Shown: positions 1 through 9,051, counted from the first letter of the stretch. The stretch: 46,663 nt of DNA from Sphingobacterium puteale (GCF_003627955.1 NZ_RBWS01000030.1:1-46663); one strand, 5' to 3'. The notes: generated by a model from the sequence alone, not told the origin. Numbers and translations are program-made.

Positions 1-36
1 AGCGGAAAAATCTTACAAAGATCGGGATAACAGAAC

Positions 37-75
37 AAAAAATGGTGACCGAAATTATTCTGACCACCATTTTTT
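37..75. terminator. hairpin terminator at left edge
   Basis: An 11-bp perfect stem (37-47 with 65-75) with a 17-nt loop ends in a run of six T on the plus strand and is preceded by a run of A, so it could terminate transcription in either direction. It lies between whatever gene is left of the window and the minus-strand DUF1080 gene. The first 127 bases hold no gene I can support. Confidence 0.6.
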
Positions 76-127
76 ATAACATTTACTGAATATCCCATGG
101 TTGTTATGACTTACAAGAGGGACAGTT

Positions 128-937
128 TTATTTTAAAACTTTAACAGTTATATTTTTAAACCAAACGTCATTTCCATGATCTTGAAGACCGATCAATCCT
201 GATTTACTTTCGCCGCCTACATGACTCAATAACTCAAAAGCCAATGGCCATTTTTCTTGGCTAAATTTACTTTTTTGTAGTAGATCAATCCATGATTTAT
301 CCCACAGGGTGTATTCGACGACTTTCACACCATTTTGGAAATGTTCCACTTTTCCATTGTTTACACGGATCTTCACTTTATTCCATTCGCCATAAGGTTT
401 GCCATTTTGTGGTTTCGCAGGAATCATATCATATAAAGACGTAGACTTGCGATTTCCGTCAACCCCCATTTTAGCATCCGGATGGTTTTCGTTGTCAAGT
501 ACCTGGCATTCCGGTGATGAAATATAGATTGGCTGCCCTTCGACTTCTTTTGCCAGGAAAAAAATTCCCGAATTTGCTCCTTTGGCAACCTTCCACTCCA
601 TTTCCAATTCGAAATTTTTGAAATCATGTGCGAAAATCAGATCTCCGCCTTCATCTTTACCAACATTCGCCTGGCTATCAAACTTAATTGCGCCTTCATT
701 AATAACCCATCTTTTAGGCACGACAGTTTTATCATATCCTCTCCAACCTTCCATCGAAGTACCATCGAAAATAACATATGCTCCGGCTTTATTCTTTTTG
801 AATTTCTTGATATCCACACGTGGCAAATCCAGAATTTTGTAAGCAGGTACGTCTTTTTTTGCTTGTGCTACGGCAGTATGTAGATGTGCTGAAAATGCCA
901 TCACCGATACCGCAAGAACTGTTTTTAATAACTTCAT
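128..937 (-). CDS. secreted DUF1080 (3-keto-disaccharide hydrolase-like) protein
   Basis: The 269-residue product starts with a signal peptide (hydrophobic core at about residues 5-18, AQA near residue 26), so it is exported. Residues about 50-265 resemble the DUF1080 concanavalin-like sandwich domain: FDGTSMEGWRGYD near residue 57, FELEMEWKV near 108, NSGIFFL near 122 and a C-terminal VWFKNITVKVL. DUF1080 proteins are common in Bacteroidota and some act on 3-keto-glycosides or sugars; the substrate cannot be read here. A TAATTTTG box on the minus strand (960-967) fits the Bacteroidota -7 element about 22 nt upstream of the ATG. It stands as a single gene, with the TonB receptor upstream on the same strand. 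Confidence 0.85.
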   Translation of the reverse strand: MKLLKTVLAVSVMAFSAHLHTAVAQAKKDVPAYKILDLPRVDIKKFKKNKAGAYVIFDGTSMEGWRGYDKTVVPKRWVINEGAIKFDSQANVGKDEGGDLIFAHDFKNFELEMEWKVAKGANSGIFFLAKEVEGQPIYISSPECQVLDNENHPDAKMGVDGNRKSTSLYDMIPAKPQNGKPYGEWNKVKIRVNNGKVEHFQNGVKVVEYTLWDKSWIDLLQKSKFSQEKWPLAFELLSHVGGESKSGLIGLQDHGNDVWFKNITVKVLK

Positions 938-959
938 TCTTCTAGTTTTAGGTTTGTTT

Positions 960-967
960 CAAAATTA
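960..967 (-). promoter_or_regulatory. putative -7 element of DUF1080 gene
   Basis: The minus strand reads TAATTTTG, an exact TAnnTTTG match, about 22 nt before the start codon at 937. No convincing -33 TTG is seen, so this is a motif match only. Confidence 0.35.
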
Positions 968-1003
968 AAATTACGTATTTGGGCTTAAAAAGAGGAATAT
1001 TTT

Positions 1004-3448
1004 TTAATATTCCTCACCGCCACTGTTTATTTCATTTGTTTGTGCTTCTTTCTTCTTAGACCTATTTAAATCCTGACTACCAAAACGATAAGACAGTGAC
1101 AAGGTCACCATCCGCTTCATCCAACGGTGTTCAAAATTTGATATGAGCTGAGATGTCTCTGTCACACCATTCATTTTCCGTGAATTAAATACATCTCTAA
1201 CATTTAACATAATTGATGCTTTTTTCTTGAATACATCCTTTTTCAACGCGATATCCACCCCTTTCATGGCATTCATCTGTCCTTGAGCCATCACCCGTGA
1301 AGAATTGTACTCACCTCTCATTTGAGCAGAGAAAGTAGGTGTGAAGCGATAGTTCGCAGTTAAATTTGCATTATAAGCGAAATCCTTTCTTTCTTTTATA
1401 TCGTAGTCCGGATTTGCATTATATTTAATATGGATCAAATTAAGATTAAATGTAAAATCAAAATCCTTCGTCGCGTTGACTTTTGAAATAAATTCAAAGC
1501 CCGAAAGATTACGGCTGGTCATATTCTCCCATCGACTATACGTTCTGCCATCTTCAATTTTGTAAACAAAAGGCTGGATAACCTCGCTCGCGTGATTAAA
1601 ATAGGCCGAAGATATTAAATTGAACTTCCCAAAAGTTTTGGCGAAGCTCATTTCAAAACTATGTACATCTTCTGGCTTCAGATTTGGGTTTCCCTGACGG
1701 TAATTCAAATCATCGGATACATTTAAAAACGGATTGACCTGCCAACCCCGGGCACGTTGCACACGGCGCGAGTAACTAAACTGAACTTTGTCTCCATTAT
1801 CATCTACATCATATGTCAAGAACAATGTCGGATATAATCTAAAAAAGTTTTGTTTTGCATTGGATTCTTTTTCCACGGCATCGGGATCCTTGGAGATATA
1901 AGTAGATTTGAGTTCAAATTGCTCTCCCCGTAATCCAAGCTGATAGCCGATTTTGTCCGTCAGCTTATTTTGATAGTTTGCATAAATTGCATGGACAGCA
2001 CTGGTAAAATCAAAATCATTACTGATCCTATAATCTCGTCCATAAATCTCATTTACGACCAAAGTATCGGATAATTGCGTATCAAAAGATTTTCTAATCT
2101 GGGAACGGTATCCGGCCTCAAATTTGCTTACTTCGGAAAATGGCAACACATAATCCAGCTGGAGATTGATATTCTTGCCGTCTTCAGAGGTTACATTCTT
2201 GCGGGAAGTATTTTTACGTCCGTCAGTATATTCTTGAAAGAAATCGTTTGTGCCATCTTCCTTGTCTCTTCCGTAACTCGCATTCCCGGTCAATTCCTCC
2301 CCTTGTCGCTTAAACTGATGTCTAAAATCGGCGTTGAATTCATAGCCAAGATCGTCTTCAAATTGAGTTGAATTACGAACGCTTGTTCCGGTTTCTACTG
2401 TCCCTTTATAAAACCGATAATCTAAATCCTCTATCCGCTTATTATCCCGAATGCTCAGATTACCTGAAAAGCTCAATGAGGTACGGTCAGACATATTGTA
2501 GTCAAAACCAGCTTTTACTGTATGGCTATTTCCCTTCCTGGACGATTCGGATTCGCTATAATTACGGGTCGTATCGCGCAAAAAGATATTGTCGGTCTTT
2601 CCACTCCCAACCATGTTACGTTTATTGAAGTTATAAGATCCGAAGTAATTGAATTTCCGATCACGATAATTCAATGTTAGACCGGCCATATAATTGTCAT
2701 AGGAACCAGCGGATGTATTTACCGATCCATTGAGCCCTGTCCGAATATTCTTCTTTAGGACAATATTGATTATCCCGGTTTGTCCTTCCGCATCATATTT
2801 AGAGGAAGGATTGGTGATGACTTCAACTTTTTCAATGGAATTGGCCGGAAGACTCTGAAGCAGAGATGTGACATCGTTTCCTGCCAGTGCTGACTCACGG
2901 CCATCTATTAAGATCTTAACACTGCTGGATCCCCGCAGACTCACTGAACCATCTTGATCTACCTGAAGCGTAGGTACATTGGCCAACACATCTGTTGCTG
3001 TCCCCCCCGCGCTCACCAAACTCTCTCCAACGTTAAAAGTTTTACGGTCAATGCCAATCTGCATCGCAGGAACTCTCCCCTCAACGACAACTTCGTCCAA
3101 TAGCTCCCCAGTGGAGGTGAGGCCGATCCGCCCAAGGTCTTTAGTTTTTGAAGCGGTCACATCAACTCCTACAATAGTAGAGGTTTCATAGCCCACGTAA
3201 CTGATACGAACATTATATTTGCCTGGTGTGATATCCGAGAATAAAAGAAATCCTTGATCTACAGACTGCGCTCCTTTAACGTAGTTGTTGCCTGTATCTA
3301 AAAGGGCCGCACTCGCTGATGAAATAGGTTTGGAAGTTTTGCTATCGATCAGGATAGCTTTGATTTGACCGGTTTGTGCAAAAGCAATAACCGGTAGAAA
3401 GAATAAAAATAATAATAAAAATTTAAACGATTTAGCGTTAAATAACAT
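1004..3448 (-). CDS. TonB-dependent receptor (outer-membrane beta-barrel family)
   Basis: The 814-residue product has a signal peptide ending near AFAQ (residue 25). A carboxypeptidase-like regulatory beta-sandwich follows (about 27-112, with the typical PGKYNVRISYVGYE segment), then a plug domain (about 115-235: LDEVVVEG, VSLRGSSSVKILIDG, IEKVEVITNPSSKYDAEG) and a beta-barrel to the C-terminus with many alternating aromatic strands. This is the receptor type that imports large ligands across the outer membrane using TonB energy. No SusD-like lipoprotein gene lies beside it, so it is not a classic SusCD pair. The C-terminus is a charged tail after the last strand rather than a terminal aromatic residue. 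The ligand is unknown; iron chelates or peptides are possible. Confidence 0.88.
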   Translation of the reverse strand: MLFNAKSFKFLLLFLFFLPVIAFAQTGQIKAILIDSKTSKPISSASAALLDTGNNYVKGAQSVDQGFLLFSDITPGKYNVRISYVGYETSTIVGVDVTASKTKDLGRIGLTSTGELLDEVVVEGRVPAMQIGIDRKTFNVGESLVSAGGTATDVLANVPTLQVDQDGSVSLRGSSSVKILIDGRESALAGNDVTSLLQSLPANSIEKVEVITNPSSKYDAEGQTGIINIVLKKNIRTGLNGSVNTSAGSYDNYMAGLTLNYRDRKFNYFGSYNFNKRNMVGSGKTDNIFLRDTTRNYSESESSRKGNSHTVKAGFDYNMSDRTSLSFSGNLSIRDNKRIEDLDYRFYKGTVETGTSVRNSTQFEDDLGYEFNADFRHQFKRQGEELTGNASYGRDKEDGTNDFFQEYTDGRKNTSRKNVTSEDGKNINLQLDYVLPFSEVSKFEAGYRSQIRKSFDTQLSDTLVVNEIYGRDYRISNDFDFTSAVHAIYANYQNKLTDKIGYQLGLRGEQFELKSTYISKDPDAVEKESNAKQNFFRLYPTLFLTYDVDDNGDKVQFSYSRRVQRARGWQVNPFLNVSDDLNYRQGNPNLKPEDVHSFEMSFAKTFGKFNLISSAYFNHASEVIQPFVYKIEDGRTYSRWENMTSRNLSGFEFISKVNATKDFDFTFNLNLIHIKYNANPDYDIKERKDFAYNANLTANYRFTPTFSAQMRGEYNSSRVMAQGQMNAMKGVDIALKKDVFKKKASIMLNVRDVFNSRKMNGVTETSQLISNFEHRWMKRMVTLSLSYRFGSQDLNRSKKKEAQTNEINSGGEEY

Positions 3449-3552
3449 GAGAGCTTCAGCTTAGTTTATAGTTATAATGCAAATAAAACTAAAACTTACA
3501 GACAAAATTGAAGCGTAACCATATTATTACGGTAACAAAAAGGATAGTAAAT

Positions 3553-3834
3553 TTATTCTACTGACACTGTAAGACCTTCTGCTTTCAAAATTTTGCGGTA
3601 GATTTCCATCTCGGTGAAAGTGCCCTCCAAAACGGCGCACTTACCTTCAGTATGTACTTTCCATGCAATTTTCTCAGCTTGTTTTTCGGTATATTGGAGG
3701 TGATACATCAGACAATGGATCACATGTTCGAACGTATTCGTTTCGTCATTCCACAAAATCAAGCGATTAGAGTCCTTAACAGACGCTAATATCTCTTCTA
3801 ACGTAAAGGTTTCTTCAGCAGTTCGGGTACCCAT
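3553..3834 (-). CDS. clpS: ATP-dependent Clp protease adaptor ClpS
   Basis: This 93-residue protein delivers N-degron substrates to ClpAP or ClpCP. The core matches ClpS: LWNDETNTFEHVI (the Asn-Asp pair that recognises the N-terminal residue), an acidic-to-hydrophobic helix with AEKIAWKVHTEGKCAVL (the His that closes the pocket) and a final strand LTVSVE. The length is normal for the family, with a short flexible N-terminus. A minus-strand TATTTTTG box (3839-3846) ends only 5 nt before the ATG, so the mRNA may be nearly leaderless. It is divergent from fabH with a 78-bp gap. Confidence 0.93.
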   Translation of the reverse strand: MGTRTAEETFTLEEILASVKDSNRLILWNDETNTFEHVIHCLMYHLQYTEKQAEKIAWKVHTEGKCAVLEGTFTEMEIYRKILKAEGLTVSVE

Positions 3835-3838
3835 GCTG

Positions 3839-3846
3839 CAAAAATA
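3839..3846 (-). promoter_or_regulatory. putative -7 element of clpS, very close to start codon
   Basis: The minus strand reads TATTTTTG, matching TAnnTTTG. It lies only 5 nt upstream of the clpS ATG, which would give a leaderless or almost leaderless transcript. Confidence 0.4.
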
Positions 3847-3912
3847 GAATATTTTTTTCTAAATTAACGACAATATAAAAGGGAAGAATACAATCTATTA
3901 GAGGAATTTATT

Positions 3913-4959
3913 ATGTTTCAGTCGAAAATCGCAGGAATTGGTTATTACGTTCCGAAAAACGTATATACCAACAATGACTTAACACGTTTTATGGATACCA
4001 GTGACGAATGGATTCAAGAAAGAACGGGTATTAAAGAACGCCGCTATGCCGACCGTATCGGAGAAACAACCACCACAATGGGTGTTGAAGCTGCAAAAAT
4101 AGCAATTGAACGCGCCAATATTACTAGAGAAGATGTCGACTTTATTATCTTTGCGACCTTATCTCCTGACTATTATTTCCCCGGCTGTGCAGTATTACTG
4201 CAACGGGAAATGGGAATGAATGAAGTGGGCGCGTTAGATATTAGGAACCAATGTTCGGGTTTTATCTATGCCCTGTCTATCGCAGATCAATTTGTCAAAA
4301 CAGGCATGTATAAAAATGTCCTTGTAGTAGGTTCGGAGAAGCATTCTTTTGCACTCGATTTTTCCACCAGAGGACGTGCTGTCTCCGTTATTTTCGGTGA
4401 TGGTGCCGGAGCAGTAGTTGTACAGCCTACCACCGAAGCCGGCAAAGGCATTTTGAGCACACATTTACATTCGGACGGCGCTGAGGCAGAAAAGCTCGCA
4501 ATGTATTACCCAGGGGCATCAAGCGGCATATGGTTAGATAAAATGCCCGACTGGCCAGAACAGGAACTGGGGGGATTATTGATGACCAAAGAAATGCTCG
4601 AAGATGGAACTGCATTCCCTAATATGGACGGACAGGCTGTGTTCAAAAAGGCCGTTGTAAAGTTTCCCGAAGTTATTCATGAGGCTTTGACAAAGAACAA
4701 CCTGAAAACTTCTGACATCGACTTATTGATTCCCCATCAGGCCAATCTTCGTATTTCACAGTTTGTGCAGAAAACACTGGGATTAAATGAGGATCAGGTG
4801 TTCAACAATATCCAAAAATACGGCAATACTACAGCAGCGTCCATACCTATCGCATTAGCTGAGGCATGGGAAGCTGGGAAAATCAAAGAGGGCGATTTGA
4901 TTTGTTTAGCCGCCTTTGGTGCAGGCTTTACTTGGGGATCCGCCTTAATCAGGTGGTAA
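3913..4959 (+). CDS. fabH: 3-oxoacyl-ACP synthase III (FabH-like ketoacyl synthase)
   Basis: The 348-residue thiolase-fold enzyme condenses an acyl-CoA primer with malonyl-ACP to start fatty-acid synthesis. The catalytic triad is visible: Cys114 (RNQCSGFIYA), His275 (LIPHQANLR) and Asn305 (KYGNTTAAS). The N-terminus (IAGIGYYVP, ERTGIKERR) is also typical. It is somewhat longer than E. coli FabH (317 residues), with an insertion around 200-235. It sits alone, not in a fab cluster, so it could instead be a KAS III paralogue that starts a secondary lipid or pigment. It is transcribed away from clpS and ends at a shared terminator facing atpG. Confidence 0.88.
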   Translation: MFQSKIAGIGYYVPKNVYTNNDLTRFMDTSDEWIQERTGIKERRYADRIGETTTTMGVEAAKIAIERANITREDVDFIIFATLSPDYYFPGCAVLLQREMGMNEVGALDIRNQCSGFIYALSIADQFVKTGMYKNVLVVGSEKHSFALDFSTRGRAVSVIFGDGAGAVVVQPTTEAGKGILSTHLHSDGAEAEKLAMYYPGASSGIWLDKMPDWPEQELGGLLMTKEMLEDGTAFPNMDGQAVFKKAVVKFPEVIHEALTKNNLKTSDIDLLIPHQANLRISQFVQKTLGLNEDQVFNNIQKYGNTTAASIPIALAEAWEAGKIKEGDLICLAAFGAGFTWGSALIRW

Positions 4960-4975
4960 AAAAAATACTAAACAC

Positions 4976-5011
4976 AAAAAAAGCGTTAACCTTTCGATTA
5001 ACGCTTTTTTT
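4976..5011. terminator. bidirectional terminator between fabH and atpG
   Basis: A 14-bp stem (seven A, GCGTTAA, an 8-nt loop, TTAACGC, seven T) lies between the convergent fabH and atp operon ends, with T runs on both strands. It can terminate both transcripts. Confidence 0.85.
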
Positions 5012-5028
5012 ATATTTTCGAATAAGAA

Positions 5029-5931
5029 TTATCCGTTTGACAAAGCTGCTGCTCCAGAAACGATTTCCGTTAACTCTGTAGTAATTGCCGCCTGACGTGC
5101 CTGGTTGTAAGATAACTTAAGTGATTTCAATAAGTCACCCGCATTTTCAGTCGCTTTATCCATGGCTGTCATACGTGCTCCATGCTCAGAAGCATTGGAA
5201 TCCAAAACAGCTTTGTATAATTGAATCTTGATGGCTTTAGGAATTAATTCCTCGATAATCTTCTCTTTGGAAGGCTCGATGATATAATCCACTTCAGCTT
5301 CTATTTTTGCTTTATGCGTATGTTGTATGTTTTCCTCTGCAGGTGGTAATAAAGGCAAAATCTGCTCCGCTGTCAATTCTTGAACTGCAGCGTTTTTGAA
5401 TTGGTTATAAACCACTTCTACACGATCAAAATTACCTTCCTTAAATTGTTCCATGATAAATTCTGTCACTAGGGAAACAGAGCCAAAATTTAAATCAGAA
5501 AACAAGTCTGAATGGTTTGCTATTACATTGAAACTACGTTTCGAATAGAAATCATAACCTTTTTTACCAATACCAATGATACTCAAATTACCTTTTGCAT
5601 GCTGCTCGGCATATTTGTTAAAGATCAAGTTATTGGTTGTTTTGATTACATTCGCATTGAATGCTCCAGCCAAACCTCTATTAGAAGAAACAACAACGAT
5701 CAACACCTTATTTGGCTCACGATCTACTGTAAAAGGAGAATTACTTCCCTCCACACTTGCAGAAACATCAGCCAAAATATCTCTTAGTTTATTCGCATAT
5801 GGGCGCAATTGTAAGATAGCGTTAGTAGCGCGCTTCAATTTAGCAGCCGAAACCATTTTCATGGCTTTCGTGATCTGCTGTGTTGATGATACCGAGGTAA
5901 TTCGGTTTCTTACTTCTTTTAAATTTGCCAT
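5029..5931 (-). CDS. atpG: F-type ATP synthase gamma subunit
   Basis: The 300-residue central-stalk subunit couples rotation of the c-ring to catalysis in F1. The N-terminal helix (MANLKEVRNRITSV, STQQITKAMKMVSAAKL) and the C-terminal helix (NQARQAAITTELTEIVSGAAAL) are the hallmark coiled-coil pair of gamma. It is the last gene of the operon: no beta (atpD) or epsilon (atpC) gene follows, and the terminator at 4976-5011 comes next. A 78-bp gap with a large hairpin separates it from atpA, which may tune its expression. Confidence 0.97.
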   Translation of the reverse strand: MANLKEVRNRITSVSSTQQITKAMKMVSAAKLKRATNAILQLRPYANKLRDILADVSASVEGSNSPFTVDREPNKVLIVVVSSNRGLAGAFNANVIKTTNNLIFNKYAEQHAKGNLSIIGIGKKGYDFYSKRSFNVIANHSDLFSDLNFGSVSLVTEFIMEQFKEGNFDRVEVVYNQFKNAAVQELTAEQILPLLPPAEENIQHTHKAKIEAEVDYIIEPSKEKIIEELIPKAIKIQLYKAVLDSNASEHGARMTAMDKATENAGDLLKSLKLSYNQARQAAITTELTEIVSGAAALSNG

Positions 5932-5955
5932 ATTTGTTTTAAGTATTAAGTACCT

Positions 5956-6000
5956 AGTATTGAGTATTGAGCCCAGTCAACTGACTCAATACCAAATACT
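5956..6000 (-). repeat. large inverted repeat in the atpA-atpG gap
   Basis: Two arms, AGTATTGAGTATTGAG (5956-5971) and CTCAATACCAAATACT (5985-6000), pair almost perfectly, and AGTC/GACT inside the loop can also pair. The left arm is a tandem of AGTATTGA units, and a related AAGTATTAAGTA stretch sits at 5941-5952. It lies between two cotranscribed genes and lacks a U-tract, so it is more likely an mRNA processing or stability element than a terminator. Confidence 0.7.
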
Positions 6001-6009
6001 CATTACTAA

Positions 6010-7584
6010 TTAATATTTTGATGCTAAATCCTTAGCTACTGTTTCTAATACTGCAGTCAACTCATCTGAGAATTTACCAGCTTTGAAAGCTGACAAAACT
6101 TCTGGATGGCGTTGTTCCAATTGTGTCAAGAACTCTTCTTCAAATTCTCTTACTTTATTTACTGGAACGTTACGCAATAAACCTTTGGTTCCAATGTAAA
6201 TGATCGCAACTTGCTTTTCTACAGAAACTGGAGAGTATTGACCTTGTTTCAAGATCTCAACGTTACGAACACCTTTATCCAATACCGCTTTGGTAGCAGC
6301 ATCCAGATCAGAACCGAATTTTGCGAAAGCTTCCAATTCACGGTACTGCGCTTGATCTAACTTTAATGTACCAGATACTTTCTTCATTGGCTTGATCTGA
6401 GCGTTACCACCCACACGAGATACCGAAATACCTACGTTGATCGCCGGACGAATACCAGCATTGAATAAGTTAGACTCCAAGAAAATCTGACCATCTGTAA
6501 TCGAGATTACGTTGGTAGGGATATAGGCCGACACGTCACCTGCTTGTGTTTCGATAATCGGAAGAGCTGTCAATGAACCACCACCTTTAACCAAATGTTT
6601 GATAGATTCAGGAAGGTCATTCATATTACGGGCGATATCATCCGAAGAGTTGATTTTCGCTGCACGCTCTAACAAGCGGCTATGTAAGTAGAATACGTCA
6701 CCTGGGTATGCTTCACGGCCTGGAGGTCGACGTAATAACAAAGAAACCTCACGGTAAGCCACAGCTTGTTTAGACAAATCATCATAAACGATCAACGCTG
6801 GACGACCTGTATCACGGAAGAACTCACCGATCGCAGCACCCGCCATTGGCGCGTAGAATTGAAGTGGAGCAGGATCAGCAGCGGAAGCAGCTACAACAAC
6901 TGTATAAGCCATCGCACCTCTTTCCTCCAATGTACGAACGATATTCGCTACAGTAGAATTCTTTTGACCTACAGCAACGTAGATACAGAATACAGGTTGA
7001 CCTGCATCGTAGAATTCTTTTTGGTTTAAGATCGTATCGATACATACCGCAGTTTTACCTGTTTGACGGTCACCGATAACCAACTCACGTTGACCGCGAC
7101 CTACTGGAATCATCGCATCGATTGCCTTGATACCTGTTTGTAATGGTTCAGTTACTGGCTGACGGTAGATAACACCTGGAGCCTTACGCTCGATAGGCAT
7201 TTCGTATAATTCTCCTTGGATAGGTCCTTTACCATCAATTGGCTGCCCCAATGTATTCACAACACGTCCCAACAAACCTTCTCCAACTTTGATGGATGCA
7301 ATACGGTTGGTACGTTTAATCGTATCTCCTTCTTTAATTTCGTCAGAAGGGCCTAAAAGTACAACACCAACGTTGTCTTCCTCTAAGTTTAATACAATAC
7401 CTTGTAATCCGTTATCAAATTCAACCAACTCACCGGACTGAACTTTAGTTAAGCCGTAAATACGAGCAATACCGTCACCTACTGCAAGTACGGTACCCAC
7501 TTCCTCTAGTTCGGCTTCTGATTTAAAGCCCGCCAATTGCTCTCTTAGAATTGCCGAAACTTCATCTGGTCTTACCTCTATCAT
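6010..7584 (-). CDS. atpA: F-type ATP synthase alpha subunit
   Basis: The 524-residue non-catalytic nucleotide-binding subunit of F1 alternates with beta in the hexamer. The P-loop GDRQTGKT is at residues 171-178, the arginine finger is Arg390 (SVSRVGG), and PPGREAYPGDVFYLHSRLLERAA is the conserved alpha signature. The N-terminus (VRPDEVSAILREQL) is the usual delta-binding helix. Length and motifs are normal. It lies 55 bp downstream of atpH and is followed by the hairpin at 5956-6000 and atpG. Confidence 0.98.
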   Translation of the reverse strand: MIEVRPDEVSAILREQLAGFKSEAELEEVGTVLAVGDGIARIYGLTKVQSGELVEFDNGLQGIVLNLEEDNVGVVLLGPSDEIKEGDTIKRTNRIASIKVGEGLLGRVVNTLGQPIDGKGPIQGELYEMPIERKAPGVIYRQPVTEPLQTGIKAIDAMIPVGRGQRELVIGDRQTGKTAVCIDTILNQKEFYDAGQPVFCIYVAVGQKNSTVANIVRTLEERGAMAYTVVVAASAADPAPLQFYAPMAGAAIGEFFRDTGRPALIVYDDLSKQAVAYREVSLLLRRPPGREAYPGDVFYLHSRLLERAAKINSSDDIARNMNDLPESIKHLVKGGGSLTALPIIETQAGDVSAYIPTNVISITDGQIFLESNLFNAGIRPAINVGISVSRVGGNAQIKPMKKVSGTLKLDQAQYRELEAFAKFGSDLDAATKAVLDKGVRNVEILKQGQYSPVSVEKQVAIIYIGTKGLLRNVPVNKVREFEEEFLTQLEQRHPEVLSAFKAGKFSDELTAVLETVAKDLASKY

Positions 7585-7639
7585 TTTAATTATTATAAGG
7601 GTTTTTTTGATTTATTTTACTTTAAATACCAGAATAACC

Positions 7640-8182
7640 TTAGTTACCCTGATTCAAATATCTTTCTAATTTGTTCAACTTACCAGCAATACTTGCATCA
7701 ATCTGGCGATCACCAATATTGACGACAAATCCGCCGATCAATTTGTTATCGACTTTATTGACCAATATCACTTGAGCGTTGGTTTCTTTTGCAAGTACAT
7801 CTTTCATTGCGGCTAAATTAGCTTCAGAGAGTGGTGCAGCAGAGGTAACTGTAGCTTTTACAATACCTTTAACCTCGTTATACTCACGGACAAATTCCTG
7901 CGCAGTAGCATATACGATCGTACCACGACCTTTGTTGATCATGATCTTAAAGAAAGCCAAGATATTTGGATTGATCTTATCTTTAAATAAAGCATCTAAT
8001 ATATTCTTCTTCTTGTCCAAAGGAACAATAGGATTGGCCAAAACAGCCTGCAATTCCGAACTGGACTTTAAAACAGCAATGAAAGAATCCATATCTGTTT
8101 TGATGGTCTCCAGTGAGCCCTGCTCGCTAGCCAAGTCAATTAATGACTTTGCATATCTCGATGCTACTTTAAATACTGACAT
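7640..8182 (-). CDS. atpH: F-type ATP synthase delta subunit
   Basis: The 180-residue peripheral-stalk subunit holds F1 to the b subunits. The N-terminal helical bundle (VASRYAKSLIDLASEQGSL) and the C-terminal segment (DNKLIGGFVVNIGDRQIDASIAGKL) match OSCP/delta. It sits in the standard place between atpF and atpA, 29 bp after atpF. Confidence 0.96.
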   Translation of the reverse strand: MSVFKVASRYAKSLIDLASEQGSLETIKTDMDSFIAVLKSSSELQAVLANPIVPLDKKKNILDALFKDKINPNILAFFKIMINKGRGTIVYATAQEFVREYNEVKGIVKATVTSAAPLSEANLAAMKDVLAKETNAQVILVNKVDNKLIGGFVVNIGDRQIDASIAGKLNKLERYLNQGN

Positions 8183-8211
8183 AATTCTATTTCGTAATTT
8201 GAGTGACCGGA

Positions 8212-8712
8212 TTAGTTCAATTTAACGTCTTTAAGCAAATCTGCTACAAGCGCTTCTTGCTTACCTTGGTCCTCAAATTCCTTGTTTAACACTTTACGGG
8301 CGATATCCAAAGACAAAGAAGAAACTTGTGATTTGACTTCAGCCAATGCTTTATTCTTTTGTTCGTCAATCTCCTCTTTCGCTTGAGCAATCATTTTAGC
8401 ACCTTCATACTGCGCCTGTGTTCTTGCCTCAGCAACGATTTTTTCTTTTAGCTCTTTTGCTTCTTTAAGGATAACATCACGTTCTGCACGAGCCTCTTTA
8501 AGCAATTGTTCGTTTTCATTTGTCAAACGAGCCATTTCTAATTTAGCTTTCTCAGCAGCCTCCAATGCATTTGCAATTCCTTGCTCACGTTCATCTAAAG
8601 CGTTGACGATAGGTTTCCAGGCAAACTTGCCCAATAAAAAGATCACAACCAACAAGATGATTAGTTGCCAAAAGAACAAACCGTACGAGAACTGATTAAT
8701 TAATGCTTCCAT
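8212..8712 (-). CDS. atpF: F-type ATP synthase b subunit
   Basis: The 166-residue stator subunit has one N-terminal membrane helix (about residues 8-27, FFWQLIILLVVIFLLGKF) followed by a conserved KPIVNALDERE and a long charged coiled coil (about 40-130) that dimerises and meets delta at the C-terminus. The length is typical. It is separated from atpE by 109 bp that hold a strong hairpin, unlike the tight spacing elsewhere in the operon. Confidence 0.96.
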   Translation of the reverse strand: MEALINQFSYGLFFWQLIILLVVIFLLGKFAWKPIVNALDEREQGIANALEAAEKAKLEMARLTNENEQLLKEARAERDVILKEAKELKEKIVAEARTQAQYEGAKMIAQAKEEIDEQKNKALAEVKSQVSSLSLDIARKVLNKEFEDQGKQEALVADLLKDVKLN

Positions 8713-8760
8713 TTATATACAATTGTAAATTATAATTTTCTTTTGTGTATTTTTTTGTTT

Positions 8761-8797
8761 AAACACAGTTTGCAACCAACCGTTGCAAACTGTGTTT
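8761..8797 (-). repeat. 16-bp perfect hairpin in the atpE-atpF gap
   Basis: The arms 8761-8776 and 8782-8797 are perfectly complementary (AAACACAGTTTGCAAC and its complement) around a 5-nt loop. On the transcribed minus strand it is followed by an A-rich stretch, not a U-tract, so it is not a standard intrinsic terminator. Its place just after atpE suggests a 3' stabiliser or partial attenuator that helps make more c subunit than b subunit. That role is inference. Confidence 0.75.
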
Positions 8798-8821
8798 AGT
8801 AATTTTTTTAATCAACTTGGA

Positions 8822-9016
8822 TTATGCACCTAAGATTAAAGCACCGAATGCTAAACCTTCAACTAAGGCACCAATGATGATCATCGCAGTTTGAATTTTA
8901 GATGCTGCTTCTGGTTGACGAGCGATAGCTTCCATAGCTGAACCACCGATTTTACCTAAACCTAAACCTGCACCGATTACGATTAAACCTGCACCTACTA
9001 AATTTGGAATTACCAT
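8822..9016 (-). CDS. atpE: F-type ATP synthase c subunit
   Basis: The 64-residue proteolipid consists of two membrane helices joined by the polar loop ARQPEA (residues 32-37) that contacts gamma and epsilon. The ion-carrying carboxylate is Glu53 (ALVEGLAF) in helix 2. Helix 1 is glycine-rich (GAGLIVIGAGLGLGKIGG). The polar residues that mark Na+-binding rings are not obvious, which favours protons. It is short because the N-terminus starts almost directly in helix 1. Confidence 0.96.
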   Translation of the reverse strand: MVIPNLVGAGLIVIGAGLGLGKIGGSAMEAIARQPEAASKIQTAMIIIGALVEGLAFGALILGA

Positions 9017-9051
9017 GTTTTTAATATATAAAATTTAACAAAAAAATTCAA

